Source of the DNA: Ophiocordyceps camponoti-saundersi (nom. inval.)
Taxonomy: Eukaryota; Ascomycota; Sordariomycetes; Hypocreales; Ophiocordycipitaceae
Length of the DNA stretch: 64,000 nucleotides
Direction: 5' to 3'
Assembly: GCA_003339415.1 (NCBI GenBank)
Contig: PDHQ01000009.1
Coordinates: forward strand, 1-64,000
Below, piece after piece: positions 43,864 to 54,100 of the stretch. The position numbers and the translations under genes were made by a program. The notes beneath the pieces are model-generated. The model made no database searches and was not told the origin of the DNA. It saw only the letters and a list, made by a program, of their open reading frames with translations. Numbering within the stretch: position 1 is the first letter of the stretch; each line of letters starts with the position of its first letter.

Positions 43864-45741
43864 CTACTTCTTCATCCGTCCCCCAATCACAATCTCAGCC
43901 GCCCTATCCGCCACAGCATACAGCGTAGACGTAGGATGACCGCTAAACTGAAGCGGGAGGACAGACCCGTCTACAACCCTCAGCCTCGAAGCCCCGTATA
44001 CGGCTAGTTCGGAATCGACGACCCCCCCCAGCTGGCGAGACATCATGGCAGCCGTGCCGATGGGATGCAGACCCGAGCCCACCATCCTGCCCGCCCACTT
44101 CCTCCACTCGTCGTACGGTGCTTCAACCCGCGGCGGGTCGGAGATGGAGACTGGCGTTATGTGCTTGCTTAGAGAAGGCTTTGTCCACGCTCGCATCGCC
44201 ATCTTGCCTGTCGCGATTAGAATCTCGGCGTCTATCTCGGCGGAGATGAAGCGCGGTCGGAGGACGGGCCTGTCCGGGTCCGGTCCGCCTATGTGGGCGC
44301 TTCCTCGGCTGAAAGGGATGAGACCCCAGAAGCCGGAGCCGAGAAAAGTCCTGTAATCGGACGTCATGAGCTCCGCAGCCGTAACCTCCTTCTCGAACAG
44401 GAGCCGGAACTGAAGCTCTAAAACACGCTTCGTAGCAGCAGCAAAAGCTTCCATCTCCGCCTCCGATCCGCCATGGCTCGCATCCCTCGCCGCTCTCTTC
44501 GCCCAGGCGTCGAGGCTCGCCCGCGTCTTCTCTTTCATCTTCTCGAACTCCCCTCCGAAGAGATCGCGGACGGTGACGAACATGGCGTGCTCTAGCCTTT
44601 GGCCTTCGAGGTTGTCTTTGGCGTGGTACATGATTCCCGCGGCGGATTGGTCCATCAGGTTCTCTCCCACGCCCGGGAGGTGAATCACCGTCTTGATCCC
44701 TTGCTTGGCTAGGAGGTGTCTGTTTCCCACGCCCGAGCGCTCGAGGATAAGTGGTGATCTCAAGGCACCGGCCGAGAGGATGACTTCTCTACGAGCCCTG
44801 ATCGTCTTCTTCTCTTCTTTGCCACCAGGACCGAAAACGACGTACTCGACTCCCGAAGCCTCCGGTCGCATCTTCTTCCGAGAACCGGTCTCCTTCCACA
44901 GCACTCTCCGGACGGTGCCCCGGATGATACGCAGGTTAGGCCGGTGCGAAACCGGCCAGTAAAACGCCCTAGACGCATCCCATCGCAGGTTCTTCCGCAC
45001 GTCGATGGTCTGCGGACAGACGTCGACGCCTCTCGTGTAGCCGGAGTTGACGTCCGTGTTGAAGCCCAAGCCGAGCGATTTCCAAGCCTGGACCGTATCG
45101 CGGAATAGAGTCCCGTTGGCTAGCCTGGGAGAGAAGCCGACGAGGAGCTCGCCCGAGGTGCCGTGGTTTTCCTCCGCGGCTGAGGCGCCGAGATCCTTCT
45201 GCCACTGATCTGGCCATTGCATCTTCTCTACCTTTTTATAGTGCGGGAGAAGCTGGTCCCAGTTCCATCCTGGGTTTCCCAATTCTTCCCACGCGTCGAA
45301 CTGGGCCTTGTCGCCTCGGATATACACCATGCCTTGAAAGCGTCAACATTTCGAGATCAGAAACCACAGCCTTAAAAAGAGAACGGATTCTCATCTCTTA
45401 CCATTGACCAAGCTAGATCCTCCGATTCCCCTCCCGGCGTTAATGTAAACCACCCTACCGTCGGCATCCACCTCCGGTTCAGAAGAGTAGTTATAGTTGA
45501 GATCCGGCTGGGCAATGTTCGCAAAGTACGCCAGCGGATTCTGAACAAGCCGGTTGTTCCGCTGATCCGTCCCGGGCTCGATGACGGCCACGGAAAACTT
45601 GCTATCCTGCGATAGTCGGTTGGCGAGAACGAGACCGCATACTCCGGCCCCGGCGATGATGTAGTCGTACTCCTCCGCCTTGGAAGAGCACGATACGAGC
45701 TGGGCCGCCCAGACGAGGGAGCAAAGAGAAGTGAATCTCAT
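43864..45741 (-). CDS. Secreted GMC (glucose-methanol-choline) oxidoreductase
   Basis: A FAD-dependent alcohol/sugar oxidase or dehydrogenase of 602 aa in two exons: 45741-45402 and 45332-43864. It has a signal peptide (MRFTSLCSLVWAAQLVSCSS), the ADP-binding fold YDYIIAGAGVCGLVLANRLS, the GMC-1 region INAGRGIGGSSLVNGMVYIRG split by the intron, and GMC-2 (EVILSAGALRSPLILERSGVG). The C-terminal catalytic region has HPIGTAAM (active-site His), VVDGSVLPLQFSGHPTSTLYAVADRAAE (second His). The intron ends at an AAG acceptor (45335-45333). The overall sequence resembles glucose oxidase/aryl-alcohol oxidase or choline-dehydrogenase-like proteins; the substrate cannot be assigned. Together with the P450 and MFS genes it may form a small gene cluster. 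Confidence 0.92.
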
Positions 45742-46851
45742 CTTCGTGTGTTGAATAATGACACACTGTAAGCATATAGCAGAGATAAGGATGAACGAAT
45801 CTCAAGATGTGTATGTATGTATGTCTGTAAGTCTGAATCACGGCTCCGGCTTCAACTACGGGCTGATATCCTCAACCCATATAAGCACCTCCGATAAGGC
45901 AGCGAAGAACAACAACAACAAGAAGCGAACAACCCAACAAGCCCAGTCTCGCAGCTCATGTTGCACACAACTCGAGCTTACATGCGGGCGTCTTCGTATA
46001 AGCATGGGATCGTCTCTATCCGACCGCCTCTTCGGACGGATGCTTATCCCGTGTCTTTCTTCACCCTTCACTGCCTCTCTCCTCGTCCAGTCTCGTCTTC
46101 CATCATCCCGTCCTGTTTCCCCTCTCGGGATCCTATACGCCGTCTTCCCCTCTCGGAATCCCATATAAATCTTGCATATAGTATGCATGTTAGTGTATCT
46201 ATGTAGGCAACAGACATCCATCCGCATACAAACATGTATGTGAGTATGTAAATGCCGCTTACAGATGATGAGGACGAGAAAGAGGGGTTCGATTCGGCTC
46301 ACTTCCGACATGAAGCATCGTGCCGCACCGTGCATCTGGATCATGATGCGACACTGTAGCATTCAACGGCACGGCACGTGGATCTCGCGTGTTTTACTCT
46401 TTCCTTCTCTTTCCTTTTTCCTTCCTTCTTTCTTTCCATTCTTTTCTTTTTTTTTCTATTACATTTTATGTCATTTTAATTTAATTTTAATTAACTTGTT
46501 TCTTTCCTTTTCCCTTCGCTCCTGCCCTTTTCTCCTTCCGCCAATCCCGATCCCCCTCCCTTCCCGTCCGCGTTGAAGAAGAAAGAAACCTAAAAGCACG
46601 GACCGACATTAACCCGCTCCATCGCCAATTTTTTTTTTCACCTGACGTCACCACTGGTCTCTCCCATCGTCAATCGTCGAGATCATCATCAATGATCGTG
46701 ATGACAGGAGACCATTGGCACAAAAGAGCCATTGAGATCGAAGAGACCAATGGCCTTCTTCTCTCGCCCCCCTTTACTTTACTCCCGCCTCTCCCTACCC
46801 CCCTCCCTCCCCCTCTCCCAATTGTGCTTCATTCTACGCCGGTGGAGCTCA
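45742..46851. promoter_or_regulatory. Divergent intergenic region, GMC / DNA glycosylase
   Basis: About 1.1 kb between divergent genes. Two near-duplicated CT-rich segments occur (around 46020-46160: CTCTCGGGATCCTATACGCCGTCTTCC and CTCTCGGAATCCCATAT). A T/AT-rich stretch lies at 46395-46520 and a pyrimidine-rich leader at 46760-46820. No gene was recognised. Confidence 0.45.
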
Positions 46852-49155
46852 ATGAACACCTCAACTCCTCCAAGGCGGAGCAGCCGCATCGCGAACAAGG
46901 TCGATGGAGCGGCAGACAAGCAGTTTGATCAAGTGTCCACACGACTGGCCGGTGCAAGGTTCGCGAGTCCGGACAATAAAGGGGCCTCGACCAAGAAAAG
47001 GAGGTTCAGCGAAACAGAATCGTCGATGAAAACTCCCGAGAAAATCTTCAAGAACTCCTCCAAGAACACCTTCGACAACACCCTCAAAAGCAGCTCCAGG
47101 GACGACTTCAAGTACACCTCCAATAACACCTCCAAGTACGGGACCAAGAACACTTCCAATCACACCTCCCAAAACACCTCCCAAAACACCTCCAAGAAAA
47201 CCTCCAAGAAAACCTCCAAGAAAACCTCCAAGAAAACCAACAAACGCAAATCCCCACGTCCACGAAAGCGCGCCAAGATAAAGGATTTCCCCGAGGCAGA
47301 CCAGGCCTTCTTAACCTCACTCGGGGATAAACCCCAACCCGTACCCTCGGTCGACAAAGGACATCAACTCCAAGACGACATCATTCAATCACTAGAAGAA
47401 TTTCCCGAACCCGCATCATGTTCAAGTGACAAAGACATCGAACTCAGAGAGCGAAAACTCAGAATATATGAAGCACACTCCAAAGAATCCCCCTTCCCGG
47501 AATGGCCACGTCCCACGCCCAAGGACTGCGCCCTCATCCACCAAACGCTTGCCAGGATTCACGGAGATCGTATCCGTCCTGAAGGGGACGTCCCCCCCAT
47601 GGCGCCGGTTGACAGCGCAGGATGCGGAGAATCGCCTACCGTGCTGGACGCCCTCATCCGCACAATCCTCTCGCAGAACACGACGAACCTCAACAGCTCG
47701 CGCGCAAAGATGAGCATGGATGACATCTACGGAGGAAGCGATAAGTGGGAGGCCATCGTGGCAGGAGGTCATACCATGCTGCAGAATGCCATCTCATGCG
47801 GCGGTCTAAGCTCTGTAAAGTCGCGAGCCATCATCGAGATCCTGCAACGGGTGAAGAAACGATACGGCAGATACTCGCTCGACCATCTCTTCGATCTCCC
47901 TGACGAGGATGTCATGAAGGAGTTGCTCTGCTACAAAGGCGTCGGTCCCAAGACGGCCAGCTGCGTCATGCTCTTCTGCCTCGGCCGCTCCAGCTTCGCC
48001 GTGGACACTCACGTCTTTCGTATCACCGGCTGGCTGGGGTGGCGACCTCCGCGCGTGACTCCCGAGGAGGCACAGGCCCACCTCGACGCTGTCATCCCCG
48101 CGCAGGAGAAGTATGCGCTACACCTTTTGCTGGTCATGCACGGGCGGCGGTGCCGCGAGTGTCGCGCCTCGGGGAAGAAAGTCGGTGCATGTGAGTTGAC
48201 GAAGTACTATGTCAACGACGATCGACCAGAAGTACCGAATCCGGCGGAATGGGAGCGAAAGGAAGGAGAGATGGCAGAAGAAGAGGAGAAGGAGTCCACG
48301 GAGGAGGAGAAGAAGTCCACGGAGGAGGAGGAGAAGCCCACGGTGGAGAAGAAGTCCACGGTGGAGGAGGAGAAGTCCACGGTGGAGGAGGAGAAGTCCA
48401 CGAAGGAGAGGGGAGTGATCAACAACAGACGCATGGAAGAAAAACCGTCTTTCCGCTTCAAGACGAGCAAGGAGTTGACCGAGGCCGAGCGTCTCGAAAG
48501 GATAAGGGATGAATTGTTCTCACGACCGCTCGCGAGGCACAGGTTCGAATTCAGGGGACCGGCACGCCCTCTTCCATTCAGGTGGAGAGGAAACACGGCT
48601 AATAGACGTATCCGACTGCCTGATGCGACTCTTGGAGAAGATGATACGTCTGTCGGGACTGATGTGCCTGAATCGGCTTCTGGAGAAGGGGTCTCTGTCA
48701 CGACGGATGTATCTGAGCCGACTTCTGGAGGGGAGATTACGTCGGATGTGCCTGAATCGGCTTGTGCAGAAGAGACTTCTGTCGGGACGGATGCACCTGA
48801 ATCGACTCCTGGAGAAGAGATGTCTGTCGAGACGAACTTTAAACCTGAGCCGACTTCTGGAGACGAGATGTCTGTCGAGACGAACGTTAAATCTGGATCG
48901 ACTTCCGGAGAAGGAGTGTCTGTCACGACGGATGGACCTGAATCGACTCGTACAGAAGAGATGCCTGTCGGGACGGATGTTCATGGACCTGAGCCGCCTT
49001 CTGGAGAGGAGATGTCTGTCAGAACGGATGTTAAACCTGAATCGACTTCTGGAGAGGAGATGTCTGTCGAGAAGAATGCTATACCAGAATCGACTTCCGG
49101 AGAAGGGGCCTCTGTCGGGACGGATGTCCGTAAGGATGAGTCTCAAGGGGGTTGA
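46852..49155 (+). CDS. HhH-GPD DNA glycosylase with long repeat tails
   Basis: A base-excision-repair enzyme of the endonuclease III/HhH-GPD superfamily, presumably nuclear; a single exon of 767 aa from ATG 46852. The catalytic core spans about residues 205-460. The helix-hairpin-helix reads LCYKGVGPKTASCVM with the putative Schiff-base Lys at 367, and the catalytic Asp (about 385) is in FAVDTHVFRI; the Lys-Asp spacing of 18 equals that of E. coli Nth. After the core, HGRRCRECRASGKKVGAC has C-x2-C-x8-C rather than the classical four-Cys iron-sulphur loop. The N-terminus is Lys/Ser/Thr-rich with TSKK tandem units (nuclear-localisation-like). The C-terminus carries STVEEEK units and about eleven 15-17-residue acidic repeats. 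An in-frame ATG at 46750 would add 34 residues encoded by pyrimidine-rich leader. Confidence 0.85.
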   Translation: MNTSTPPRRSSRIANKVDGAADKQFDQVSTRLAGARFASPDNKGASTKKRRFSETESSMKTPEKIFKNSSKNTFDNTLKSSSRDDFKYTSNNTSKYGTKNTSNHTSQNTSQNTSKKTSKKTSKKTSKKTNKRKSPRPRKRAKIKDFPEADQAFLTSLGDKPQPVPSVDKGHQLQDDIIQSLEEFPEPASCSSDKDIELRERKLRIYEAHSKESPFPEWPRPTPKDCALIHQTLARIHGDRIRPEGDVPPMAPVDSAGCGESPTVLDALIRTILSQNTTNLNSSRAKMSMDDIYGGSDKWEAIVAGGHTMLQNAISCGGLSSVKSRAIIEILQRVKKRYGRYSLDHLFDLPDEDVMKELLCYKGVGPKTASCVMLFCLGRSSFAVDTHVFRITGWLGWRPPRVTPEEAQAHLDAVIPAQEKYALHLLLVMHGRRCRECRASGKKVGACELTKYYVNDDRPEVPNPAEWERKEGEMAEEEEKESTEEEKKSTEEEEKPTVEKKSTVEEEKSTVEEEKSTKERGVINNRRMEEKPSFRFKTSKELTEAERLERIRDELFSRPLARHRFEFRGPARPLPFRWRGNTANRRIRLPDATLGEDDTSVGTDVPESASGEGVSVTTDVSEPTSGGEITSDVPESACAEETSVGTDAPESTPGEEMSVETNFKPEPTSGDEMSVETNVKSGSTSGEGVSVTTDGPESTRTEEMPVGTDVHGPEPPSGEEMSVRTDVKPESTSGEEMSVEKNAIPESTSGEGASVGTDVRKDESQGG
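48634..49140 (+). repeat. Coding minisatellite, about 11 units of 45-51 bp
   Basis: In-frame units of the form SVGTDVPESTSGEEM repeat about eleven times at the C-terminus of the DNA glycosylase. Units vary by substitutions and small in-frame indels. A second array of 18-21-bp units (STVEEEK) precedes it at about 48291-48410, and TSKK units occur near 47190-47240. Confidence 0.88.
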
Positions 49156-49477
49156 GTGTATGTATATACAGTTGCTGAGGGTTGGGATGCTTCGGCAACG
49201 ATGGGATAGCTATCTAGGCATATAAACGACTTCCCCCGTACAAAGCAGACGAAGCATATCTCTCACTCACGAGGTGTAACTCGAGGTGTAACTCTTGTTT
49301 ATACTCGTCATCCACCACCAAACAACGCCCATGAAAGCTAATGCCGTATATACCGATGAACAATATTTATACAGAATAACAACAACAACAACAACAACAA
49401 CAACAGGGTATCAGTAAACAAAACCATATACAACAACGACAACGACAACAACAACGACAACAACAACCCGCCTCCCC
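49156..49477. other. Convergent 3' flanks with CAA repeats
   Basis: Between the glycosylase (+) and an unknown gene (-). CAA trinucleotide runs occupy 49378-49406 and 49431-49468. No gene was recognised. Confidence 0.6.
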
Positions 49478-50269
49478 TCAAGCCTGCCAATCCATCGGCT
49501 CAACCATCCACTCCCACTCCTCAACCCTCACCCCCCGACTCCAAGCCTCAAACTCACCCTCATTCCCACCAAGCTCCTCCCTCAAGCTCTTAAGCGCAAC
49601 CTCATACGCAGCCTCCAAGCCCCTCATCGTCTGCGTCACGATCCAATTGAGGTCATACATACGAAGCGGAGGCGTCTCGTCCGTTCCCTCCGCCGCATCC
49701 TTCCATTTATTACGCAGCTCCTTCGCTTTCCAGAGTGCGTGTCTGACGTCTCCGGTGCCGAGGATGGCGTGTAGTGGATGGGTTGGCTCGTCGAGGGCTT
49801 TGAGGACGTTGTGGTGGTATGCGTGTCGACCGCGTACGAGACCTGCCGTGACGCAAGAAGGCGAGACGCCCGTTCCGAAAACGCTGAGAATCAAGACGAC
49901 GGCCTGTTCGATCCAGGCGTAAAACTCGTAAAAGTCAACCTTGAAGTTCCTCTCTGCCTCTTCGACGGAAAAGTCCCACTCGAGCGGCGCGTTCGCCCTC
50001 CGATACGCGTTCTCCAAGTCGACGAATTTCCACCGCAGTCTTGCGCACGACTGCTCGAACCGCTGGAGGGACTGCGCGCGCGTCGTCGCCGCGTCCTGTT
50101 GTGTCGAGGTTGAAACCGTGTTCGGCTTAGGCGTTGGGATAGGCAGCGTCGTCGTCGACGGAGGCGCTGCGAAGCATGCCCTTGTAGGTGGTAAAGATCG
50201 CGTCCTATGAACCGATGCCGGTGCCCACATAGAACTTTCGAGGCCTCTGTTCCTCGCCGCCGATGACAT
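49478..50269 (-). CDS. Unrecognised fungal protein, 263 aa
   Basis: I do not recognise the family. The single exon begins MSSAARNRGLESS at ATG 50269; the upstream extension starts with a GTG and was dropped. The first 70 residues are Ser/Thr/Pro-rich and probably disordered. The remainder is helical and rich in aromatics: RLRWKFVDLENAYRRA, VDFYEFYAWIEQAVVLILSVFG, RGRHAYHHNVLKALD, LWKAKELRNKWKD and WEWMVEPMDWQA at the end. The one hydrophobic stretch (AVVLILSVFG) is short for a membrane helix. Codon use and composition look like its neighbours. The gene starts divergently from the pyrimidine-rich 50.3-50.9 kb region. Confidence 0.75.
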   Translation of the reverse strand: MSSAARNRGLESSMWAPASVHRTRSLPPTRACFAAPPSTTTLPIPTPKPNTVSTSTQQDAATTRAQSLQRFEQSCARLRWKFVDLENAYRRANAPLEWDFSVEEAERNFKVDFYEFYAWIEQAVVLILSVFGTGVSPSCVTAGLVRGRHAYHHNVLKALDEPTHPLHAILGTGDVRHALWKAKELRNKWKDAAEGTDETPPLRMYDLNWIVTQTMRGLEAAYEVALKSLREELGGNEGEFEAWSRGVRVEEWEWMVEPMDWQA

Positions 50270-50926
50270 CTTGGTTCCGCTGCGACGATTTTCCCCCCCT
50301 CCCTCCCCCAAGTCGCGATTCACGACACAGGCCGATGACGGCGAAGGGTGAATATTTGCTGGTTAGTCTTTTCTTTTTGCTTCTTTCCGCGGGGAAGAGA
50401 AAGGGAAAGGTGGGAAGGGAAAGTCAGGCGTGAATCGTGTTCGCGCAGAGAGTGGCTTCTTCTTTCAAAGTAAGGCTGCGATTTGAATGGAATGCATCGT
50501 AGTTTTAACAAAGAGTCACTCGAGAAGATGCTTCGTACCGCTAGCTGTGAAGGATTCAACCTCGGCAGAGGAGGTCAGTGGAGAGAGGCCGGCAGTGAGG
50601 TAGAGAGAGAGGGGGGGAGAGGAAGCTACTGCGTCGTTACCAGGCGACAGGCAGCTTTACAGAGCTGCTGAAGGGCACGTGACCACCCCCTTTCTTCTTC
50701 TCATCTCTCTTCTCTGACACTCATCATCTCGCAACTCCTTTCCTTCATTCAAAGCCTCTCAGACGTCCACTGCGAAAAACTCTCGACACCTACTATTCAC
50801 AACCCTGCTCCCTCATACTCTCTCCTTCATCCTCAGACCAAGAGAGTCGCTGCCTCGCACCACAGTTCCGGCAAGGCAACTACCTCCTAAACCCTGACGC
50901 TACACTTACAGAGCCAGAGATCAAAC
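50270..50926. promoter_or_regulatory. Upstream region, pyrimidine-rich toward the plus strand
   Basis: From 50690 to about 50900 the plus strand is C/T/A-rich in the manner of fungal leaders and ends in CAAACATGGGAG. The left part is the promoter of the minus-strand 263-aa gene. No other gene was recognised. Confidence 0.45.
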
Positions 50927-51113
50927 ATGGGAGTCGCACAATATCACACAGGTATCTCTCCTCATCCGCTTCTTCGTCCGTGAAAGAAGCACTTCTCCCG
51001 ACGTCAATCGGGAATATACAGTTGCATTCTCCAGCCAGAGAAACCCCTTCGCTCACGGCTCGACCATCTTCACTCTCCTCGTCGCCTTTGCCGTACCGAT
51101 GTGCGTGTTGTGA
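50927..51113 (+). CDS. Candidate small membrane protein, antisense to kinesin end
   Basis: Weak call. Exon 1 (50927-50951, MGVAQYHT) follows a good leader and start context. A 70-nt intron (GTATCT...ATACAG) joins in frame to 51022-51113, giving 38 aa with one hydrophobic helix (STIFTLLVAFAVPMCVL). Exon 2 lies opposite the last kinesin exon (51053-51115), which is strongly supported, so this frame may be only a shadow. If an intron with donor GTGCGT at 51101 were used, the end would be MKAIIVKRR and so on. No family was recognised. Confidence 0.3.
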
Positions 51114-54100
51114 ACCTTTTGAAGCAGAAGAAATCAGCCTTGAACTGTGACAGGAAAGCCATAATAGTGAAAAGAAGAGCTTACCTTTGTGGCGAATCGT
51201 AAACTCGTCAACGTCTCCTTCAGATGCACCTCGAGCGGCGACACCATGACAAACATGAGCGTTTTGCTGTTCCCGCCCAGACTAAACTGCAGCAGGTGAG
51301 TGAGCTTCGAGTTCCGATACGGCACGTGCGATGACCCCCGACCGAGAGCCTCGATGACGTCGCCGAGGCAGCTGAGGCTCTTGTTGATGCTCTGCGTCTC
51401 CCTCATCCGCTCCCCCTCGGCCAGCGAGTGCTTCAGACGCTCCGACCCGGCCAGGTCGACCAGGTTGAGCGTCCCCTCGCACCGCTCTCCCGTCGCCACG
51501 TTGTCGCCTACGAGCCGGAGGATGAAGACGCTGTGCGATCGCGACGACCGCTCGTTGGCCCGCGTCGCCGCCACCGACCTGTTGCGCTGCGCCTCCGCCA
51601 GCATCGTCTCCACGCTCGCGACCGAGTCGAGCCGGACCGTCTTGCAGTTGGAGATGTGCGTCTGCCGCCGCGCCTCGTCGTGGTGAATCTCCAGCCGACG
51701 CTGCTGGCCCGGTGACAGTAGGTCGTGGAGCTCTTCGTTGTAGACCTCGACGAAGCTCCCCTCCATGCTGTACTCCCACGACTTGGCCCGAAGCCGCGTC
51801 ATCGTGTCGTAAATCATGTGCGTCGCCCGCGGGATCATGCCGTCCTCGGCCGACATGGTGTACGTCTTGCCCGATCCCGTCTGACCGTAGCAGAATATGC
51901 ACACGTTGTAGCCGTCGAGCGCGCTCTGCACCAGCTGTGAGATCTCGTCGAAGATGTCCGAGTTGCTCGTCCCGGGCGTAAAGACCCGGTCAAACTCGAA
52001 CGGATGACTCTTGCGCGTCACCACCCCCAGACTGCTCCGTTCCTCCGGTCCGGCCACGACGATTTCCGCCGACGTCTTGTCGTCCGGGAAGCTCATGCCC
52101 GCTTGAGGGCCCTCGCCGCTGCCGCCGTCGTTGCCTTCGAGCGTCGGCCGTACCCGACACATGACGCGGATGTTGCCCTTGAGCTCCTGATACTTGTTGA
52201 AGAGGATCCTCCGTTCCGTCTCCTCCTTGATCAGCCGCTGCCGCGACTCTTCGGCCACCCGTAGCGCCTCCTGCAGTCGCGCCTCCATGCTGGCAAACGA
52301 GTCCGATTGCGCCTTGCTGTCCGACTCGAGGAATTCGACCTGCGACTTGAGCGAGCTGATCCTGGCCTCGAGCGTCAGGTTGCAAGCCGAAAGCTCCGTG
52401 ATGCTGTTCTGCAGCCCGCCGCGGAGCGACTTCTCTTGCTCCAGCTCCGCCTTTGCGCCCTCGGCCTGCCGTCGCAGCTCCTGAACCTCGAGCTCGAGTG
52501 TCAGCCGGTCATTGCCCATCCGCGTCTGTACGTCGAGCACGTCGCCTTCCCTCTTGCGCCGTTCGTCCTCGAGCTCCTGTCGGTGTCGTCGCGTCAGCGA
52601 ATCAATCTGCCGTTGTGACTCGGCCGCCGCCTCGGACCATTCCCTTCTCAGCTCGTCAACGGTGCTCTGTTGTCGCCGCTGCAAGTCCGCCACCGTCTCG
52701 CGATGCTCTCTCTCCAGCTCGGCCAAGGCCTCCCGATGCTGTCGCTCGGCGTCGTTCATCATCCGCTCGTGGTCCCATTTCTGCTTATCGAGCTCGTGTC
52801 GAAGCTGTCGGCCGTCATCTCTGGCCAAGTCCAGCTCATCTTTGAGTTTCTCTTGGCGCTCCTCGAGTTTCCGTCGTTGATCCTCGAGCTCGGACACTGC
52901 AGAGCGATTCACGTTAGCCTTTCTGTTCCTCAGTTGAAAAGAAGCAAAAGAATATACCTCGAGTCTTGGCCAGTTCAAAGGCATTCTCATCACCCTTTCT
53001 CCGCTCAATTGTGTCCGTCACCATGTCCTTGAGCTCCTGAAACTGTGACTCGATAGTGTCGACGCGGCCGTCGACGTCCCAAGCTGTGAAGCCAGTCAAG
53101 TCAGAATCCTTGGTCAGAAACTTGCGGGGTGTGAGGGTCTTTGACGGGAATCGACGATTCTTGATGGCAGATATGCTGCTCTCGACCACATGAAGCTGAT
53201 GCTTCACCCGCTCGACACTCGGCGTCATGGGAGGCACAACCTAAGTGTCCCCCGCGGCAGCCGAGCATGACGAAGAAGACGGCTTTGGAAAGGGTAGATT
53301 TTTTTTCTTGCCCGGCCGATACAGGCTGACGCTGCTGGCCAGTGGCGGCTGAGACGCAGGCAGGTGCAGGTTACTTCGCAGAGTCGCTTGACTCGACGAG
53401 GTGTTCCCCAGGCTCAGGCTTTGCAGCTTGACCGTGAGAGAGCTTTCTCTGCTTATCGACGTGGTGTTGGAGGGTAAAAGGGGAGGCGGGATTGAAATGC
53501 TTCGCTGCCGCTCGGTAAGGGGTGGGTTCGTACCGCTCTCATCAGCTACCTGATGGTCGCTGCGATGGCCGTGGACGGTGCGTGGACGCGATACCGGGCC
53601 CTTTCTCCCGTTTGCCGCGCCGACGGCTTTGGAAGGCGGGTTTCGATCGATCCGGCCGGGGCCGCAGCTCTTCGCGAAGCTCGTAGTCGATGCCGAGTCG
53701 GTGGACGCCTGTACTCGCGAAGGTGGCTTGAGCTACCAAAAGGTCAGTCGGTGAAGACAAAATATCGCGATAGAGAGGAGCTCATACCCCGGACGTGGTC
53801 GACATGGATCTTGGCTTCAGGCCCGTCGGCCGTGGGGGATTCGCCGTCGGTTTTGGGTATTCGAGAGCACGCTCGTGAAGGGGCTTTCGCTTGGCCTCGG
53901 GTTGAGGAGCTGATGATGCATTCTCGTCAGCCAAGCGCGAAGCGAAAAGACAGAGAACAAAGAAAGTGAAGCTTAAACCAACCCGGCGGAGAAATCTCCC
54001 TCTTACTACTCCCCTTGAATCTGGATATATCCGGCATGAGTGACTGAACACGCGCATTTTGCTGTGATTCGCTACACTCGGTAAGCCCCCCCTTCTGGAT

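Noticed and set aside
38159..45741. Secondary-metabolite gene cluster with a named product
   Set aside because: No backbone synthase or cyclase is present in the window, so a product cannot be claimed; only a possible small cluster is reported.
46286..46298. GGTTCGATTCGG, resembling a tRNA B-box
   Set aside because: No acceptor stem, anticodon arm or A-box can be folded around it.
48207..48926. Minus-strand frame through the glycosylase repeat region
   Set aside because: The repeat array is open in several frames; only the plus-strand frame is continuous with the HhH-GPD domain.
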